From Myxococcota bacterium (GTDB lineage Bacteria > Myxococcota_C > UBA6777), in contig JAKLKB010000001.1 in NCBI GenBank assembly GCA_023150835.1, positions 1 through 64,000 on the forward strand: a DNA stretch of 64,000 nt, given 5' to 3'. Numbering within the stretch: the first letter of the stretch is position 1; every line of letters begins with the position of its first letter. Of this stretch, positions 36,192 through 45,622 are shown piece after piece. The position numbers were made by a program, and so were the translations under genes. A model generated the notes under the pieces. The model did not search any database and was not told the DNA's origin. It saw only the letters and a program-made list of their open reading frames with translations.

Positions 36192-38504
36192 TTGGAACTC
36201 TCCCCTTGGCAACGTGCCCTTCGCACCTTGCGTCTTTGGACACGCCCCACGCTGCATCCTTCGGCGGCGATCTTTGGGGCGATGATGCTGTTTGCCCTTG
36301 TCTATCGCCTGCGCCTGATCGCCTTGCTCTTTCGGGAAAAAGACCGCTTGTTTGGCTTTCGGCCTGAGATCTTTCCTGTGGTGGTCTTGCTCAAGGAACT
36401 CTGGCACGAACTGATCCTTGCGACTTCGCTCGCTGCTCTTGTCTGGCTGGCCTATCATGCCGAGATGCACCTCCAAGATGGACGCTTTCGCCGATGGCTA
36501 CGCCGTGGAGCGTGGGCTGGCTTTCACCTCGGCCTGTTCTTCGTCGGCTTCCTTTACACCGCACACTATATGCTCATGGTCACCATGCAAAGCGGTCTGG
36601 TCTTTGAAGTGATCATGGAAAGCTTCGCCAGTTTTTCTACCGCAGGCGTACAAAATGCGCTGCCTCATCTACGCTTTACAGAGTTCGTCTTTATTTTTCT
36701 TCCGATGATCAGCTTCTGGATCTTCTATACCCTCGCCATCCCCCTCCAACGCATCGCCCAACAGTTCGCGATCTTGCTGATCAGCGGTATTTTTTTTCTT
36801 TATCTTGCCCAACCCTACGACCCTTCCTCTTCTCGCCTTGCCAACGAGATCCGCCATAACCCCCTCTTTTTCGTCCTTTCTGATTCCTTTCAAGCCTACC
36901 GCAACAACGCACAAACGGCTCTCTCCCGTACCACCGCACCTTTGCCTGTACTGCGCTTGACTTCCCCCCAACCCGTCCTTTCTTCACCCTCCGCTCACCC
37001 TCCCTCCACACCCTCCGCTCACCTCCCCTCCACTCCATCCACGCAAACCAATGCTCCTGCTGTACGCGAATTTCCGTCGCCCTCTCTGCATCGTAAACTT
37101 GCGCAGCGGTCGATCCACCCCGTCTCCTCGACCCCTCCCCATGCTCGTGGACCGTTGTTGCCGCCCTCTCACCTGCCCATGCCCATCCCCCCCACGCTCT
37201 CGCCTCCTGCGCAACCTACGCCTTTGCCTCCCCTCGCTCTCAGTCCCGAACAGATGCGCTCCGTCGCGCACGTTGATCCCGTCTTTGTCGATCCTTCGAT
37301 CCAGCCCCAACACCATCTCCCGCCCACACGCGCAAAACGCTGGAATGTCTTGATGATGGTCATGGAAAGCACCGGCACTCGCTACATCTTTGCCAAACAA
37401 CCCAACGGCCAGCCTGTCATGCCCTTCCTTTCGGAACTAATGAAACAAAGTCGCGTCTATCGCCGCCACTTTTCGCCTTCCAACTCAAGCCCTCGTTCGT
37501 ATTTCTCGATCTTTAGCGGATTGTACCCCACACCTCAACTCAAAATGTTCTCTTTACGCAAAGACCTTGCTGTCCCTGCTTACCCAACTTTTACCCAAAA
37601 AGGATATGACCATTATCTGATCAACCCGAGCTCCCTCAACTGGTACTTTCCTTATTGGATGATGCAACACGCGGGACACAAGAACCTGATCGATTACGCA
37701 AAACTCCCCATCCCCCACAACCCAAGCCGCATCCTCGCTCGCCACGAAGTCGACACCGCAACACATTTTCTTAAACACTTCAAAACCATGAAAGAGCCTT
37801 TTTGGGCGACCTACACCAGCTTCGTCCCGCACTATCCGTACACCGATTACGGCCCACAGTATCGGCCTTTTAAGAACATTCATTCTGCGCTCGCTCGCTA
37901 CTACAACAACCTCTACCTGCTCGATCAACAATTCGCCCGCTTCTTCCAGCACCTCAAGGACACCCACAAGCTCCAGCGCACCATCCTTGTGATCACAGGC
38001 GATCACGGCGAAGCTTTTGGACAACATCGCGGAAACTATACACATTCTCGATACAGCTACAACGAAAACTTTGAAACCCCCCTGATCTTTTACCAACCGC
38101 AGCTTTTTCGCCCCGGTGTCTCCTTCCGCTACACCAGCCACGTTGATATCCTCCCCACCCTGCTCGACGCCATGGGCATCGCCTACAATCCCCGCCTCTT
38201 TCAAGGCGAATCGCTTTTCCTCTCCCAACCTCGCCGTCGTTATCTCTTTCTTTTCGGAAACGAAAACACGCTCTCTTTGGTTGGCCGCGATCACATCAAG
38301 GTCCAATACTCCCTCAAACACCAACGCTGCTGGGCCTACGATCTCAAACAAGATCCCACCGAAAAAAACGTTCTTCCTTGTGCAAGCTTTGAAGCACAAC
38401 GCCGTGCGCTCTTGCTTTGGAGCCGATACCAGCCCCAACTCCTCGATCAATACAACCAAGCCGCTGCGCAAAAACGCCCATTCTTCGGTCAATCTCACCC
38501 ATGA
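36192..38504 (+). CDS. Membrane sulfatase/LTA-synthase-type alkaline phosphatase superfamily protein
   Basis: 770 aa from a TTG two bases after the preceding stop; an ATG at 36,280 would cut the first membrane helix. Five or so transmembrane helices (about 25-210) precede a Pro/Ser-rich spacer (about 260-370) and a sulfatase-fold domain. The nucleophile region is NVLMMVMESTGTRYIF with SPSNSSPRSYFSIFSG further on, and metal-binding motifs appear as VITGDHGEAFGQH and SHVDILPTLLDAMGI. The order resembles LtaS/OpgB-type phosphoglycerol or phosphoethanolamine transferases, which act in the periplasm on membrane glycans or lipids. Substrate unknown. Confidence 0.85.
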   Translation: MELSPWQRALRTLRLWTRPTLHPSAAIFGAMMLFALVYRLRLIALLFREKDRLFGFRPEIFPVVVLLKELWHELILATSLAALVWLAYHAEMHLQDGRFRRWLRRGAWAGFHLGLFFVGFLYTAHYMLMVTMQSGLVFEVIMESFASFSTAGVQNALPHLRFTEFVFIFLPMISFWIFYTLAIPLQRIAQQFAILLISGIFFLYLAQPYDPSSSRLANEIRHNPLFFVLSDSFQAYRNNAQTALSRTTAPLPVLRLTSPQPVLSSPSAHPPSTPSAHLPSTPSTQTNAPAVREFPSPSLHRKLAQRSIHPVSSTPPHARGPLLPPSHLPMPIPPTLSPPAQPTPLPPLALSPEQMRSVAHVDPVFVDPSIQPQHHLPPTRAKRWNVLMMVMESTGTRYIFAKQPNGQPVMPFLSELMKQSRVYRRHFSPSNSSPRSYFSIFSGLYPTPQLKMFSLRKDLAVPAYPTFTQKGYDHYLINPSSLNWYFPYWMMQHAGHKNLIDYAKLPIPHNPSRILARHEVDTATHFLKHFKTMKEPFWATYTSFVPHYPYTDYGPQYRPFKNIHSALARYYNNLYLLDQQFARFFQHLKDTHKLQRTILVITGDHGEAFGQHRGNYTHSRYSYNENFETPLIFYQPQLFRPGVSFRYTSHVDILPTLLDAMGIAYNPRLFQGESLFLSQPRRRYLFLFGNENTLSLVGRDHIKVQYSLKHQRCWAYDLKQDPTEKNVLPCASFEAQRRALLLWSRYQPQLLDQYNQAAAQKRPFFGQSHP

Positions 38505-38559
38505 TCGACCCACCCAAAGACCACCACAGCCGAACTTGCGCGGTCGCTGTGCTGGACGG

Positions 38560-38640
38560 GGCGAGTTCCAAAACTTGAGGAGTGCTTGCCCACAAGGGCC
38601 TTGGCTCCCTTGTCCCCGTGTTTGGCGAAGAAAAACGGAG
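38560..38640 (-). repeat. Truncated family A repeat
   Basis: On the minus strand CTTCGCCAAACACGGGGACA and AGGGAGCCAAGGCCCTTGTG match the closing arm and tail of family A; the opening arm is missing. It lies between converging genes, where its hairpins may act as a terminator. Confidence 0.55.
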
Positions 38641-38641
38641 A

Positions 38642-41266
38642 TCAGCGAAACATCATATGCTGTGGGTGCAACAGAAAAGCCTGCAAGGATCGCTGTTTGC
38701 GTTTGGTCTCCAAAAAACAGGCGCTTCGGGGGTATCCGATCAATCCCTGCGCGGCGACTTCTGCCATCTGTTGTGCGACTCGAAAGGCTGCTTTGGCCTG
38801 TTCTGTCACGATCCGTCGCAAACGCTCCCGTTCCACAACAGATAGATCGCGAAAAGAATGCAATTTCTTGTATGCGGAGACCACTTGTTTTCCAGCGAAG
38901 GCATACCCCGCTGCCTGCAAACTCAGCACACAAGATCCCCCCGTAGGTCCGGCCTTTCGCAGCTTATCGACCGCTTCGGATGCCGTAAACTGCTGCAATG
39001 ACTCCATCAGCGTCTGGTACTGTGCCAAATACGGGTAGCGCGTCTGGATCCGAAAACGCATCACTTCTGCCAATCGCTGTTTGCCTGCATGATAAGCGGC
39101 GGATTCAGTCCATGTATTCGGCGGTTTGGGGGGGGTGTGTTCTTGTTGGGGCGGTTCGTTCGGGTGTTGCGCTGAATTCTGTTCTTGTTTGTGCGGATTG
39201 TTCGAGATTTTCGGTGTTGTGTGTTCTTGTTGATGCGGATCGTTCGGGCGTTGCGCTGGATTCTGTTCTTGTTGTGTTGAGGGTTTGGGGGCTTCTCGAC
39301 GGGGAGGGGGGGGCTGTGCTGCCCCACGTTTGGCGGGTGGCAAAAACTCCATCGCGTGACCCAACATCTGTTTGGCCCCTTGCAACGTCCCCAAAAGATC
39401 TCCTTTGCGCGAAGCCTCTTCCATCCGACGCTTGGTTTGGCTCATCTGTCTTAACTTTCCAGCGACTTTTTCCAGCGCGCTCGCCCCCATATCATCGACG
39501 CCTTGCGGCCCTGCACTGGGCTTATGCTCAGGGCGTTGCACGTTTGTCGTTGCCTTGTCGTCCTTGCCCTCGGCTTTTTGCGCCTCTTGATTTGCAGCAT
39601 CCCTCTGGGCAGCTTGTTTCGGTCCGTCGTTCGGGCGTGGTGTAGGGCTTGTGGTGTCGCTCGGTGCGCGTTGCGTCGGCCCGCCGTTCGGGCGCTTTAC
39701 GAGATTTGCGGTGTCGCTCGGTGCGCGTTGTGTCGGCCCGTCGTTCGGGCGTTTTACGAGATTCGCTGTGGGTTGTTTCGGTCCGTCGTTCGGGCGTTGT
39801 GGAGGGGATGGCAAAGGCACAGACGGTTGGTTCATGGATGGAGCAGCACGTTGGCTCAAAATAGCCGTACGGGGGGATGATTCGTTCGGTTGCCATCCAA
39901 TCCAGTCCCAGATCTCGTCCACTCCCCACAACAACAGCCCCACCCCCACAAGACACAAAAAGCCGACCACCCAAGGCCAAAGTCGCCGTTTTTTCGGAAT
40001 TTTCAGAGCGCTGTTCGATTCAATCGACAGAGGTTGGGCTTTGGGGGTTGCGGAACTCAGTTTGTGGCTACTTTTGGGAGCGTCCAAAAACGGCATGGCT
40101 TGGGCTTTTGGGCTGGCGATGCTCATCGCAGGGACACGCGGCGCAAGATCCTCCGACCGAAGCGGCGCGATCGCGGTCTCTCGAATCGCGTCTTCGTCAG
40201 ACGAATGCACCGAAGATGGCAGCCCTTCTACAGGGTACCAAAACCCCCGAACATCCGTCACCGCCAGATCTTCTTCGGCGACGTGTGTGTGAGATCCTGT
40301 GGTCGCTCCCCCAAACCGCCGATGCAACGAACGAAAGGCATCACGCAACATCTCCATCGATGCGGGCCGATCTTCGGGAGATTTTGCCAGCATCTGATCG
40401 ACCCATCTCGCCAGTTCTTCGGGAACATCCCGACACTTTTCGCGGATAGGCGGCGGCTTGACAGAAGTATGGGCGCGCAACATCTCCATAAACGAGCCTT
40501 GCTGGTTGGGCGAAGGGTAGCCAAACGGTGGTATCCCCGCCAACATCTCATACAAGATGATCCCCAACGCATACACATCACTCGCAGGCCCAATCCCCGA
40601 ACCTTGCGCTTGTTCGGGCGACATATAGATCGGCGTCCCCAAGATCCCTTGCGTCAGGTGCGGAGCCTGCGTATCGATCATCGTCTTTGCGATACCAAAG
40701 TCCAACACCTTGACAAACGCTTCATGCCCTTCACGCACCGCCAAAAAGATATTCTCAGGCTTGAGATCGCGATGCACCACCGATGCCCGATGGCACGTCG
40801 CGATCGCATCGCAAACTTGCCAACCCACATCCAACACAAACGCCAGCGGTAGCCCTCCCCGTCCCAACACAGCCGACAACGGGTGCCCACGCAGATGCTC
40901 CATCACATAAAAAAAACCAAGATCTGGATCTTGTCCAAAATCATCGTAGATCCGCACGATATGCTCGTTGCGCTGCGACAACGACATCGTCACACGCACT
41001 TCTCGATAAAAGCGCTCGATATTCTCGGGGGATTGTAGAACGTGCGCTTTGAGGATCTTGATCGCTCGCTCTCGATCGCTTTCGAGGTAGATATGCGCCG
41101 CACGATAGATCGTTCCAAATCCCCCCTCTGCGATCGGCCCCAACAGACGGTACTTATGGGCGATCAGTTTCAACGGGAAACGGCATTGCGCGCAGTAGAG
41201 CGACCCTTCTTCTGAGGGAGAATAAGGAGCCTTGCACTCGGGACATTGGGATATCTCTTGGAACAT
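38642..41266 (-). CDS. Membrane Ser/Thr protein kinase (Hanks type)
   Basis: 874 aa from the ATG at 41266 (GTG three codons earlier is possible). A short zinc ribbon opens the protein (CPECKAPY...LYCAQCRFPL). The kinase domain (about 35-300) is complete: glycine loop GPIAEGGFGTIYRA, catalytic Lys in RAIKILKAH, HRDLKPEN, DFGIAK and GTPIYMSPEQAQG. A single transmembrane helix (WPWVVGFLCLVGVGLLLWG) follows near residue 435. After it comes a long Pro/Asn/Gln-rich region with repeats such as RPNDGPTQRAPSDT, then a C-terminal helical domain of about 170 residues (YPYLAQYQTLMESLQQF) with no recognised family. All catalytic residues are present. It is divergent from the ParA-like gene, and an FHA protein is encoded nearby, suggesting a signalling neighbourhood. 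Confidence 0.95.
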   Translation of the reverse strand: MFQEISQCPECKAPYSPSEEGSLYCAQCRFPLKLIAHKYRLLGPIAEGGFGTIYRAAHIYLESDRERAIKILKAHVLQSPENIERFYREVRVTMSLSQRNEHIVRIYDDFGQDPDLGFFYVMEHLRGHPLSAVLGRGGLPLAFVLDVGWQVCDAIATCHRASVVHRDLKPENIFLAVREGHEAFVKVLDFGIAKTMIDTQAPHLTQGILGTPIYMSPEQAQGSGIGPASDVYALGIILYEMLAGIPPFGYPSPNQQGSFMEMLRAHTSVKPPPIREKCRDVPEELARWVDQMLAKSPEDRPASMEMLRDAFRSLHRRFGGATTGSHTHVAEEDLAVTDVRGFWYPVEGLPSSVHSSDEDAIRETAIAPLRSEDLAPRVPAMSIASPKAQAMPFLDAPKSSHKLSSATPKAQPLSIESNSALKIPKKRRLWPWVVGFLCLVGVGLLLWGVDEIWDWIGWQPNESSPRTAILSQRAAPSMNQPSVPLPSPPQRPNDGPKQPTANLVKRPNDGPTQRAPSDTANLVKRPNGGPTQRAPSDTTSPTPRPNDGPKQAAQRDAANQEAQKAEGKDDKATTNVQRPEHKPSAGPQGVDDMGASALEKVAGKLRQMSQTKRRMEEASRKGDLLGTLQGAKQMLGHAMEFLPPAKRGAAQPPPPRREAPKPSTQQEQNPAQRPNDPHQQEHTTPKISNNPHKQEQNSAQHPNEPPQQEHTPPKPPNTWTESAAYHAGKQRLAEVMRFRIQTRYPYLAQYQTLMESLQQFTASEAVDKLRKAGPTGGSCVLSLQAAGYAFAGKQVVSAYKKLHSFRDLSVVERERLRRIVTEQAKAAFRVAQQMAEVAAQGLIGYPRSACFLETKRKQRSLQAFLLHPQHMMFR

Positions 41267-41488
41267 CCTGCTCACCCTTTATTACCGACACAGGCGGCGA
41301 AAACACGTCCTCTTTGAAGACCAGCAGACCCCCGTTGATCGCACCCCCCAAGGGCGCTATAACGAAGCGCGCTTTGGTTGACACGATCCCACACTACACG
41401 CCAAACAACAAGACCGAACGCCAAGGTCGCGTGCTATCCGCACGATGACTCCCTTGCTTCTCATCTCGCACAAGGAGATCTGTCGATT

Positions 41489-42364
41489 ATGGACCTCAAA
41501 GAGACCTTCGGCAACCTCAAGCGCATGATCCAAGGCCCTCGCGTCCCCATCGGTGACCGCCAAGCCATCGTCGTCGCCGTCGCCGCTCAAAAAGGCGGTG
41601 TCGGAAAAACCACCACCGCCGTCCATCTTGCCGCTGGCATCGCCGCCTTCCACAAACGAAAAGTCCTGCTCGTCGATATGGACGCCCAAGGCCACGTCCA
41701 GATGAGCCTGTCTTCTCTTCTCCCCACCCAACAAGGCGAATCCCTCGGTGGGCTGCTCTTACAAAAACACCGCGATATCCAAGAACTGGCCCAACCCACC
41801 GCCATCGAACATCTTTGGTCCATCCCCAGCGACCGCAGCCTCAACGAAACCGAAGCACAGATGGCCTCCCGCATCGGCAAAGAACTTTTGCTCAAACAAA
41901 GTAGCAAGATCGCTCGCTCTCACTACGACTTGATCGTGATCGATTGCCCTCCCAACATCGGAACGCTTACGCTCAACGCTCTTGTCGCCGCTGATGCTGT
42001 CCTTGTTCCCTGCGATATGAGCGTCCTCAGCCTTGATGGTGTCGCCTCCATCCTCGAAACCACACAAACCGTCCGCGAGATGTTGAACCCCAACCTCCAA
42101 TGGCTCGGCGTCGTCCGCACCCGCCTCGACCGCCGCAACGTGATGCTCAACCGCAGTATCGTCGAGAGTTTGAGACAACAATATGGCGAAAAACTCTTTG
42201 GTTCCGAGATCTGCAACGCCTCTGCTGTGGCTCGCGCCCAACTCGCCGGACAAACCATCTACAACTTCGATCCACGCTCCGCCGCCAGTCGCGCCTATCG
42301 CATCCTCACCGATGAATTCGCCCAACGCATCGGCTTGACCACATCTCCCCCAAAACGGGCTTAA
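41489..42364 (+). CDS. ParA/Soj-family ATPase
   Basis: 291 aa from the ATG at 41489 with AAGGAG at 41,472-41,477. The deviant Walker A KGGVGKTTTAVHLAAG, switch I region VLLVDMDAQGHVQMSL and Walker B YDLIVIDCPPNIG are all present, as is LDGVASILETTQTVREMLNP, typical of the family. No ParB gene or parS-like palindrome is seen beside it, so this is probably an orphan ParA that positions a protein complex (chemoreceptor or carboxysome type) or a MinD-like factor, rather than the chromosomal parABS pair. The upstream 220 bp separate it from the divergent kinase. Confidence 0.92.
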   Translation: MDLKETFGNLKRMIQGPRVPIGDRQAIVVAVAAQKGGVGKTTTAVHLAAGIAAFHKRKVLLVDMDAQGHVQMSLSSLLPTQQGESLGGLLLQKHRDIQELAQPTAIEHLWSIPSDRSLNETEAQMASRIGKELLLKQSSKIARSHYDLIVIDCPPNIGTLTLNALVAADAVLVPCDMSVLSLDGVASILETTQTVREMLNPNLQWLGVVRTRLDRRNVMLNRSIVESLRQQYGEKLFGSEICNASAVARAQLAGQTIYNFDPRSAASRAYRILTDEFAQRIGLTTSPPKRA

Positions 42365-42369
42365 CCACG

Positions 42370-44880
42370 ATGCTCCGATCGCTTCTTTTCACGACGCGCC
42401 GATCGCTTCTTTTCACAGGATCAACACAGATCGATGCGCTTTGTGGGGCATTGCCCCACGCCCCACAAGGGAGCTTTGCCCCCTTGACCCCGTATCGGCG
42501 GCGCGGACACAGGTTTTTCACACGGACAGCTGCTCCGCTTGAATGGTCTGCGAATGCGGCTTTTTTTGTCCGCTACCTCGCTCCTTTGTGGATCAACGTT
42601 GCGCTTCTTTGCGCTTTTTTGCCGCGCCTTGCTTTTTCGCAACCTGCCCGCCAACGCACCCCGCACATCCGCTCCATGCACCTTCACGTCCAACTCTTTC
42701 CCACCAAGCACCTGATGGAAACCACCGCCGAGATCGCGTTGTACTGGCCGATCCACCAGCGTGCGCTCTCCTTGTCCTTTTCGCAGATGGCCGTCGTCTT
42801 GGCGATATCCGCCCAAGCCCCCAACGGTGCTTGGTCTCCCCTTCCCTACAACCGAGAACTCGAAACCATCACACTCTTGCGCTCTTCTCGTTCCCCCCCT
42901 TCCTCCGCGCACGCGCAGATCCGCATCCGCTATCAGATCACCTTTTACAGCCAAAAAAATCACCTCTTCCGACAAATCTTCTGCCAAATCGATCCCGGAG
43001 ATACCTACTTTTTGTATGGCTGGTATCCGAGCCTTTCGGCTTTCGCCGACCCCATACGTGGCGAATTGCTTGCAGGTGATCGCTTTCCTTATACCCTCAC
43101 CATCGACGCTCCCAAAGAAGAGCTTCCGCTCTCCACAGGTCGGCTCCTTGAACAACTCCCTCTCCCCAACGGTCGGACACGTCGGCGTTATGGAGCCTCA
43201 CCGATCAAAGAAGCTGCGTTGATGTTGGTCGCGGGCAATTACCAAGTGGTCCGAGAACGCTTACGCGGTCTTTCTGTGCGTGGCTTGCCTTGGTTCCAAG
43301 CCGATCGACTCCTCGCCAAACGTCAAGAGCGCAAGATCCCCGATACCCTTGTCAGCTTTTATCTGCGCCCCGAAGAACCCCGCGCAAAGCTCCAAGAGAT
43401 CGCACAGCTTGTCGCCAAAGGTAGCGCCTACTTTGAAGCGCTCTGGGGTGAACCGTGGGATCGCTTTGGCGACACATCCTCTGCAACGCACGCCCAACCC
43501 CCCATCGTTCGGCCCTTTGCAACGCACGCCCAACCCCCCATCGTTCGGCCTTTTGCAACGCCCGCCCGCCCACCCACAGGTCGGCCCGCTATCATGCGTT
43601 CTGAAACTCCCGTCGCTCCGCCCGCTGCGCTCCGTACCACACACATAGGCCGATGGAGGCGTTGGCGGGTCATCACTTTCGGAGGCGCGGGTGCAAGGGG
43701 CTATCCCATGACACTCTTGCTCGAACGTCGCTTGCACTTTTTGGACGGCTCGCTTGATCGACCGATGGATGCGCTGTTTACACGCCGCCAAGTCTTGCTG
43801 CACGAGATCGCTCATACTTGGTGGGGAAACGCCGTCACAGGCATCCAAGCAGGTTCGGCATGGGTCAACGAAGGGCTTGCCAACTACGCTTCCCTCAAAG
43901 CTTTAGGCTTCCTTTATGGCAAACCGACGATGTATGCGGCCCTTCGACGCCATCTTGACTCTTTCTTACAAAGCAAGTGGCCGAGCGACCTGATGGGACC
44001 GGGCGGAATGGATCAGATGATCCAGCGCACTGCCTACACCAAAGGCACCTTGGTGTTCTTTTCTCTGGAATGGATGCTCGGTGAAAAAGTCTTTTTGGAA
44101 GGGCTGCGCCTGTTTTTCCAGCTTTATCGGGGTGGATTCGCCACCGCAAAAGATCTTCGCCGCGTGCTCGAACGACACAGTGGTCGATCTCTTCGGGCCT
44201 TTTTTCAATCTTCCGTTCGAGGCGACGGCCTGCCTTGGGTTCGACTCCTGCGTTGGAAAGCCAGCGGCAAACCACCCAACCGACAGCTTACTCTTGTCGT
44301 TGAGAACCTCGGCGATGCAACGGGTTGGCTTCCTGTGCTGATCCAAGGCCGATCCCTACGCCTATTACGTGGCCTCACGATCCCCACAGGCCGCCACACA
44401 CTTCGCTTGCCTCTGCCTTTTCACCCCCGCAAAGTCCGTCTCGATCCGCATCAATCCGCCCTCCAAGGCATCCGCCCCGCCTTTTTGCTCGAACGCGCCA
44501 ATCATGCCCGAAAAGCCGAACAATGGGCGATCGCCGAACAATACTTCCAAATGCTCTTGCGCCATTTTCCCAAACACGGACACGCACACTACAGCTACGC
44601 CCTACTTCTCTCGGCACGCCACCGTACACAAGAGGCACTCCGCCACCTCCAACAAGCCGCCCGCCTCTCTCCCACCCCCCACACTCCCTCTTGGATCGGA
44701 CCTTGGGCAAGATTTCGCATCGCCCAGATCGCCGCCCAACAAGGCCGACCTGACCTCGCTCGCCGCCTCTTGCTCAAACTCCAACGCCAACGCCGCGATC
44801 CCTACCACCTCCAAGAAGAGATCCACCAGCTCTTGCGCTCCCTTTCCGAAAAAATCGCCCCACCCCGCACTCGCCCCTGA
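42370..44880 (+). CDS. M1-family (aminopeptidase N-like) metallopeptidase with TPR tail
   Basis: 836 aa if the first ATG is used, but codons 20-65 fall in a family A repeat. A TTG at 42586, just before the signal peptide (LWINVALLCAFLPRLAFSQP), is a more natural start. The zinc motif is HEIAHTWWGN with the third ligand in NEGLANY, exactly HExxH-x18-E, as in gluzincins of the M1 family. The usual GxMEN substrate motif is not evident, and a low-complexity insertion (36-bp repeat, 43,480-43,565) lies before the catalytic domain. The C-terminal 150 residues contain TPR-like helices (AEQWAIAEQYFQMLLRHFPK; TQEALRHLQQAARLS). It is predicted to be periplasmic or secreted. Peptidase activity is likely but not certain. 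Confidence 0.82.
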   Translation: MLRSLLFTTRRSLLFTGSTQIDALCGALPHAPQGSFAPLTPYRRRGHRFFTRTAAPLEWSANAAFFVRYLAPLWINVALLCAFLPRLAFSQPARQRTPHIRSMHLHVQLFPTKHLMETTAEIALYWPIHQRALSLSFSQMAVVLAISAQAPNGAWSPLPYNRELETITLLRSSRSPPSSAHAQIRIRYQITFYSQKNHLFRQIFCQIDPGDTYFLYGWYPSLSAFADPIRGELLAGDRFPYTLTIDAPKEELPLSTGRLLEQLPLPNGRTRRRYGASPIKEAALMLVAGNYQVVRERLRGLSVRGLPWFQADRLLAKRQERKIPDTLVSFYLRPEEPRAKLQEIAQLVAKGSAYFEALWGEPWDRFGDTSSATHAQPPIVRPFATHAQPPIVRPFATPARPPTGRPAIMRSETPVAPPAALRTTHIGRWRRWRVITFGGAGARGYPMTLLLERRLHFLDGSLDRPMDALFTRRQVLLHEIAHTWWGNAVTGIQAGSAWVNEGLANYASLKALGFLYGKPTMYAALRRHLDSFLQSKWPSDLMGPGGMDQMIQRTAYTKGTLVFFSLEWMLGEKVFLEGLRLFFQLYRGGFATAKDLRRVLERHSGRSLRAFFQSSVRGDGLPWVRLLRWKASGKPPNRQLTLVVENLGDATGWLPVLIQGRSLRLLRGLTIPTGRHTLRLPLPFHPRKVRLDPHQSALQGIRPAFLLERANHARKAEQWAIAEQYFQMLLRHFPKHGHAHYSYALLLSARHRTQEALRHLQQAARLSPTPHTPSWIGPWARFRIAQIAAQQGRPDLARRLLLKLQRQRRDPYHLQEEIHQLLRSLSEKIAPPRTRP
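42433..42562 (-). repeat. Family A dispersed repeat, copy 6, within the 5' part of an open frame
   Basis: On the minus strand: GCCGCATTCGCAG, TTCAAGCGGAGCAGCTGTC, GTGAAAAACCTGTG, CGATACGGGGTCAAGGGGGC and GGGCAATGCCCC. The downstream protease frame happens to be open through it, so the annotated N-terminus of that gene probably is repeat, not protein. Confidence 0.85.
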
Positions 44881-44999
44881 TCCGCCCCACCTCCCATACA
44901 AAGCCTGCTGTGCCTTGACGCAACAACGGGGGCTTGCTACTTGTGAAGCGTTAAGTTGTTCCTGCTCCTTTCACCCTTTTGACTCCACAGGACACATCT

Positions 45000-45587
45000 A
45001 TGGCCGAGATCATCGTAAAGCTCAAAGGCAACGAACTTGCGCGTAAAAAGATCACCAAGTCTCCCTTCTTCTTTGGGAGCGGGCCGAGCAACGATTTCCA
45101 GCTTGAAAATCCCGCCATCTCCAACACTCACTTTCATATCCTTTTCGACAATTTCCAGTACAAACTGGTCGATGATAGCAGCACCAACGGCACCTATCTC
45201 AACGAACAGAAAATTACCGAAAAAGTCCTTGAACCCGGTTTCAAATTCGTTGTCGGCAAATTCACCGTAGAGATCGTCGATCTGCACGACGCCCCCCAAG
45301 TCATCGAAAACGCCGCTGGGGCCGCCGCCAAAAAAGGCTCTTTTCGTAGCACAGTGCAACTTTCCGAAGGCGATCTTCAAAACGTCTTGCAAGCTGCTTT
45401 GCAAAAAAAAGACAAATCCGAATTTGCCGATCCTTCTGCCCACGCTCCCGGACAAAGCGCATCTTCTTCTGCTGCGCGTTCCAACCTCCCCGAACCAACG
45501 AGGGGAGGCGGCCCCAATATGATCCTGATCATCATCGGCGTCGTGATCGTCCTTTTGCTTGGGATCATCGTTGGAAAGATGATCTGA
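45000..45587 (+). CDS. FHA-domain protein with C-terminal membrane anchor
   Basis: 195 aa. The FHA domain covers residues 1-100: FFFGSGPSNDFQLENPAISN (here GS replaces the usual GR), THFHI in place of SRxH, and DDSSTNGTYLNEQKI, the classic NG turn. A Ser/Ala-rich linker follows, then one C-terminal transmembrane helix (NMILIIIGVVIVLLLGIIVG), so the protein is tail-anchored with the FHA domain in the cytoplasm. FHA domains bind phosphothreonine, and the Ser/Thr kinase 4 kb upstream is a natural partner. The missing Arg in the GR motif may weaken phosphopeptide binding. The next gene follows after 35 bp. Confidence 0.9.
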   Translation: MAEIIVKLKGNELARKKITKSPFFFGSGPSNDFQLENPAISNTHFHILFDNFQYKLVDDSSTNGTYLNEQKITEKVLEPGFKFVVGKFTVEIVDLHDAPQVIENAAGAAAKKGSFRSTVQLSEGDLQNVLQAALQKKDKSEFADPSAHAPGQSASSSAARSNLPEPTRGGGPNMILIIIGVVIVLLLGIIVGKMI

Positions 45588-45622
45588 CGGCCAAGCCCTT
45601 GGTGTAAAATAGGGAGGTTCAT

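Noticed and set aside
37554-38933. A 459-codon antisense open frame
   Set aside because: It overlaps the sulfatase-type gene and the end of the kinase gene, both with clear catalytic motifs.
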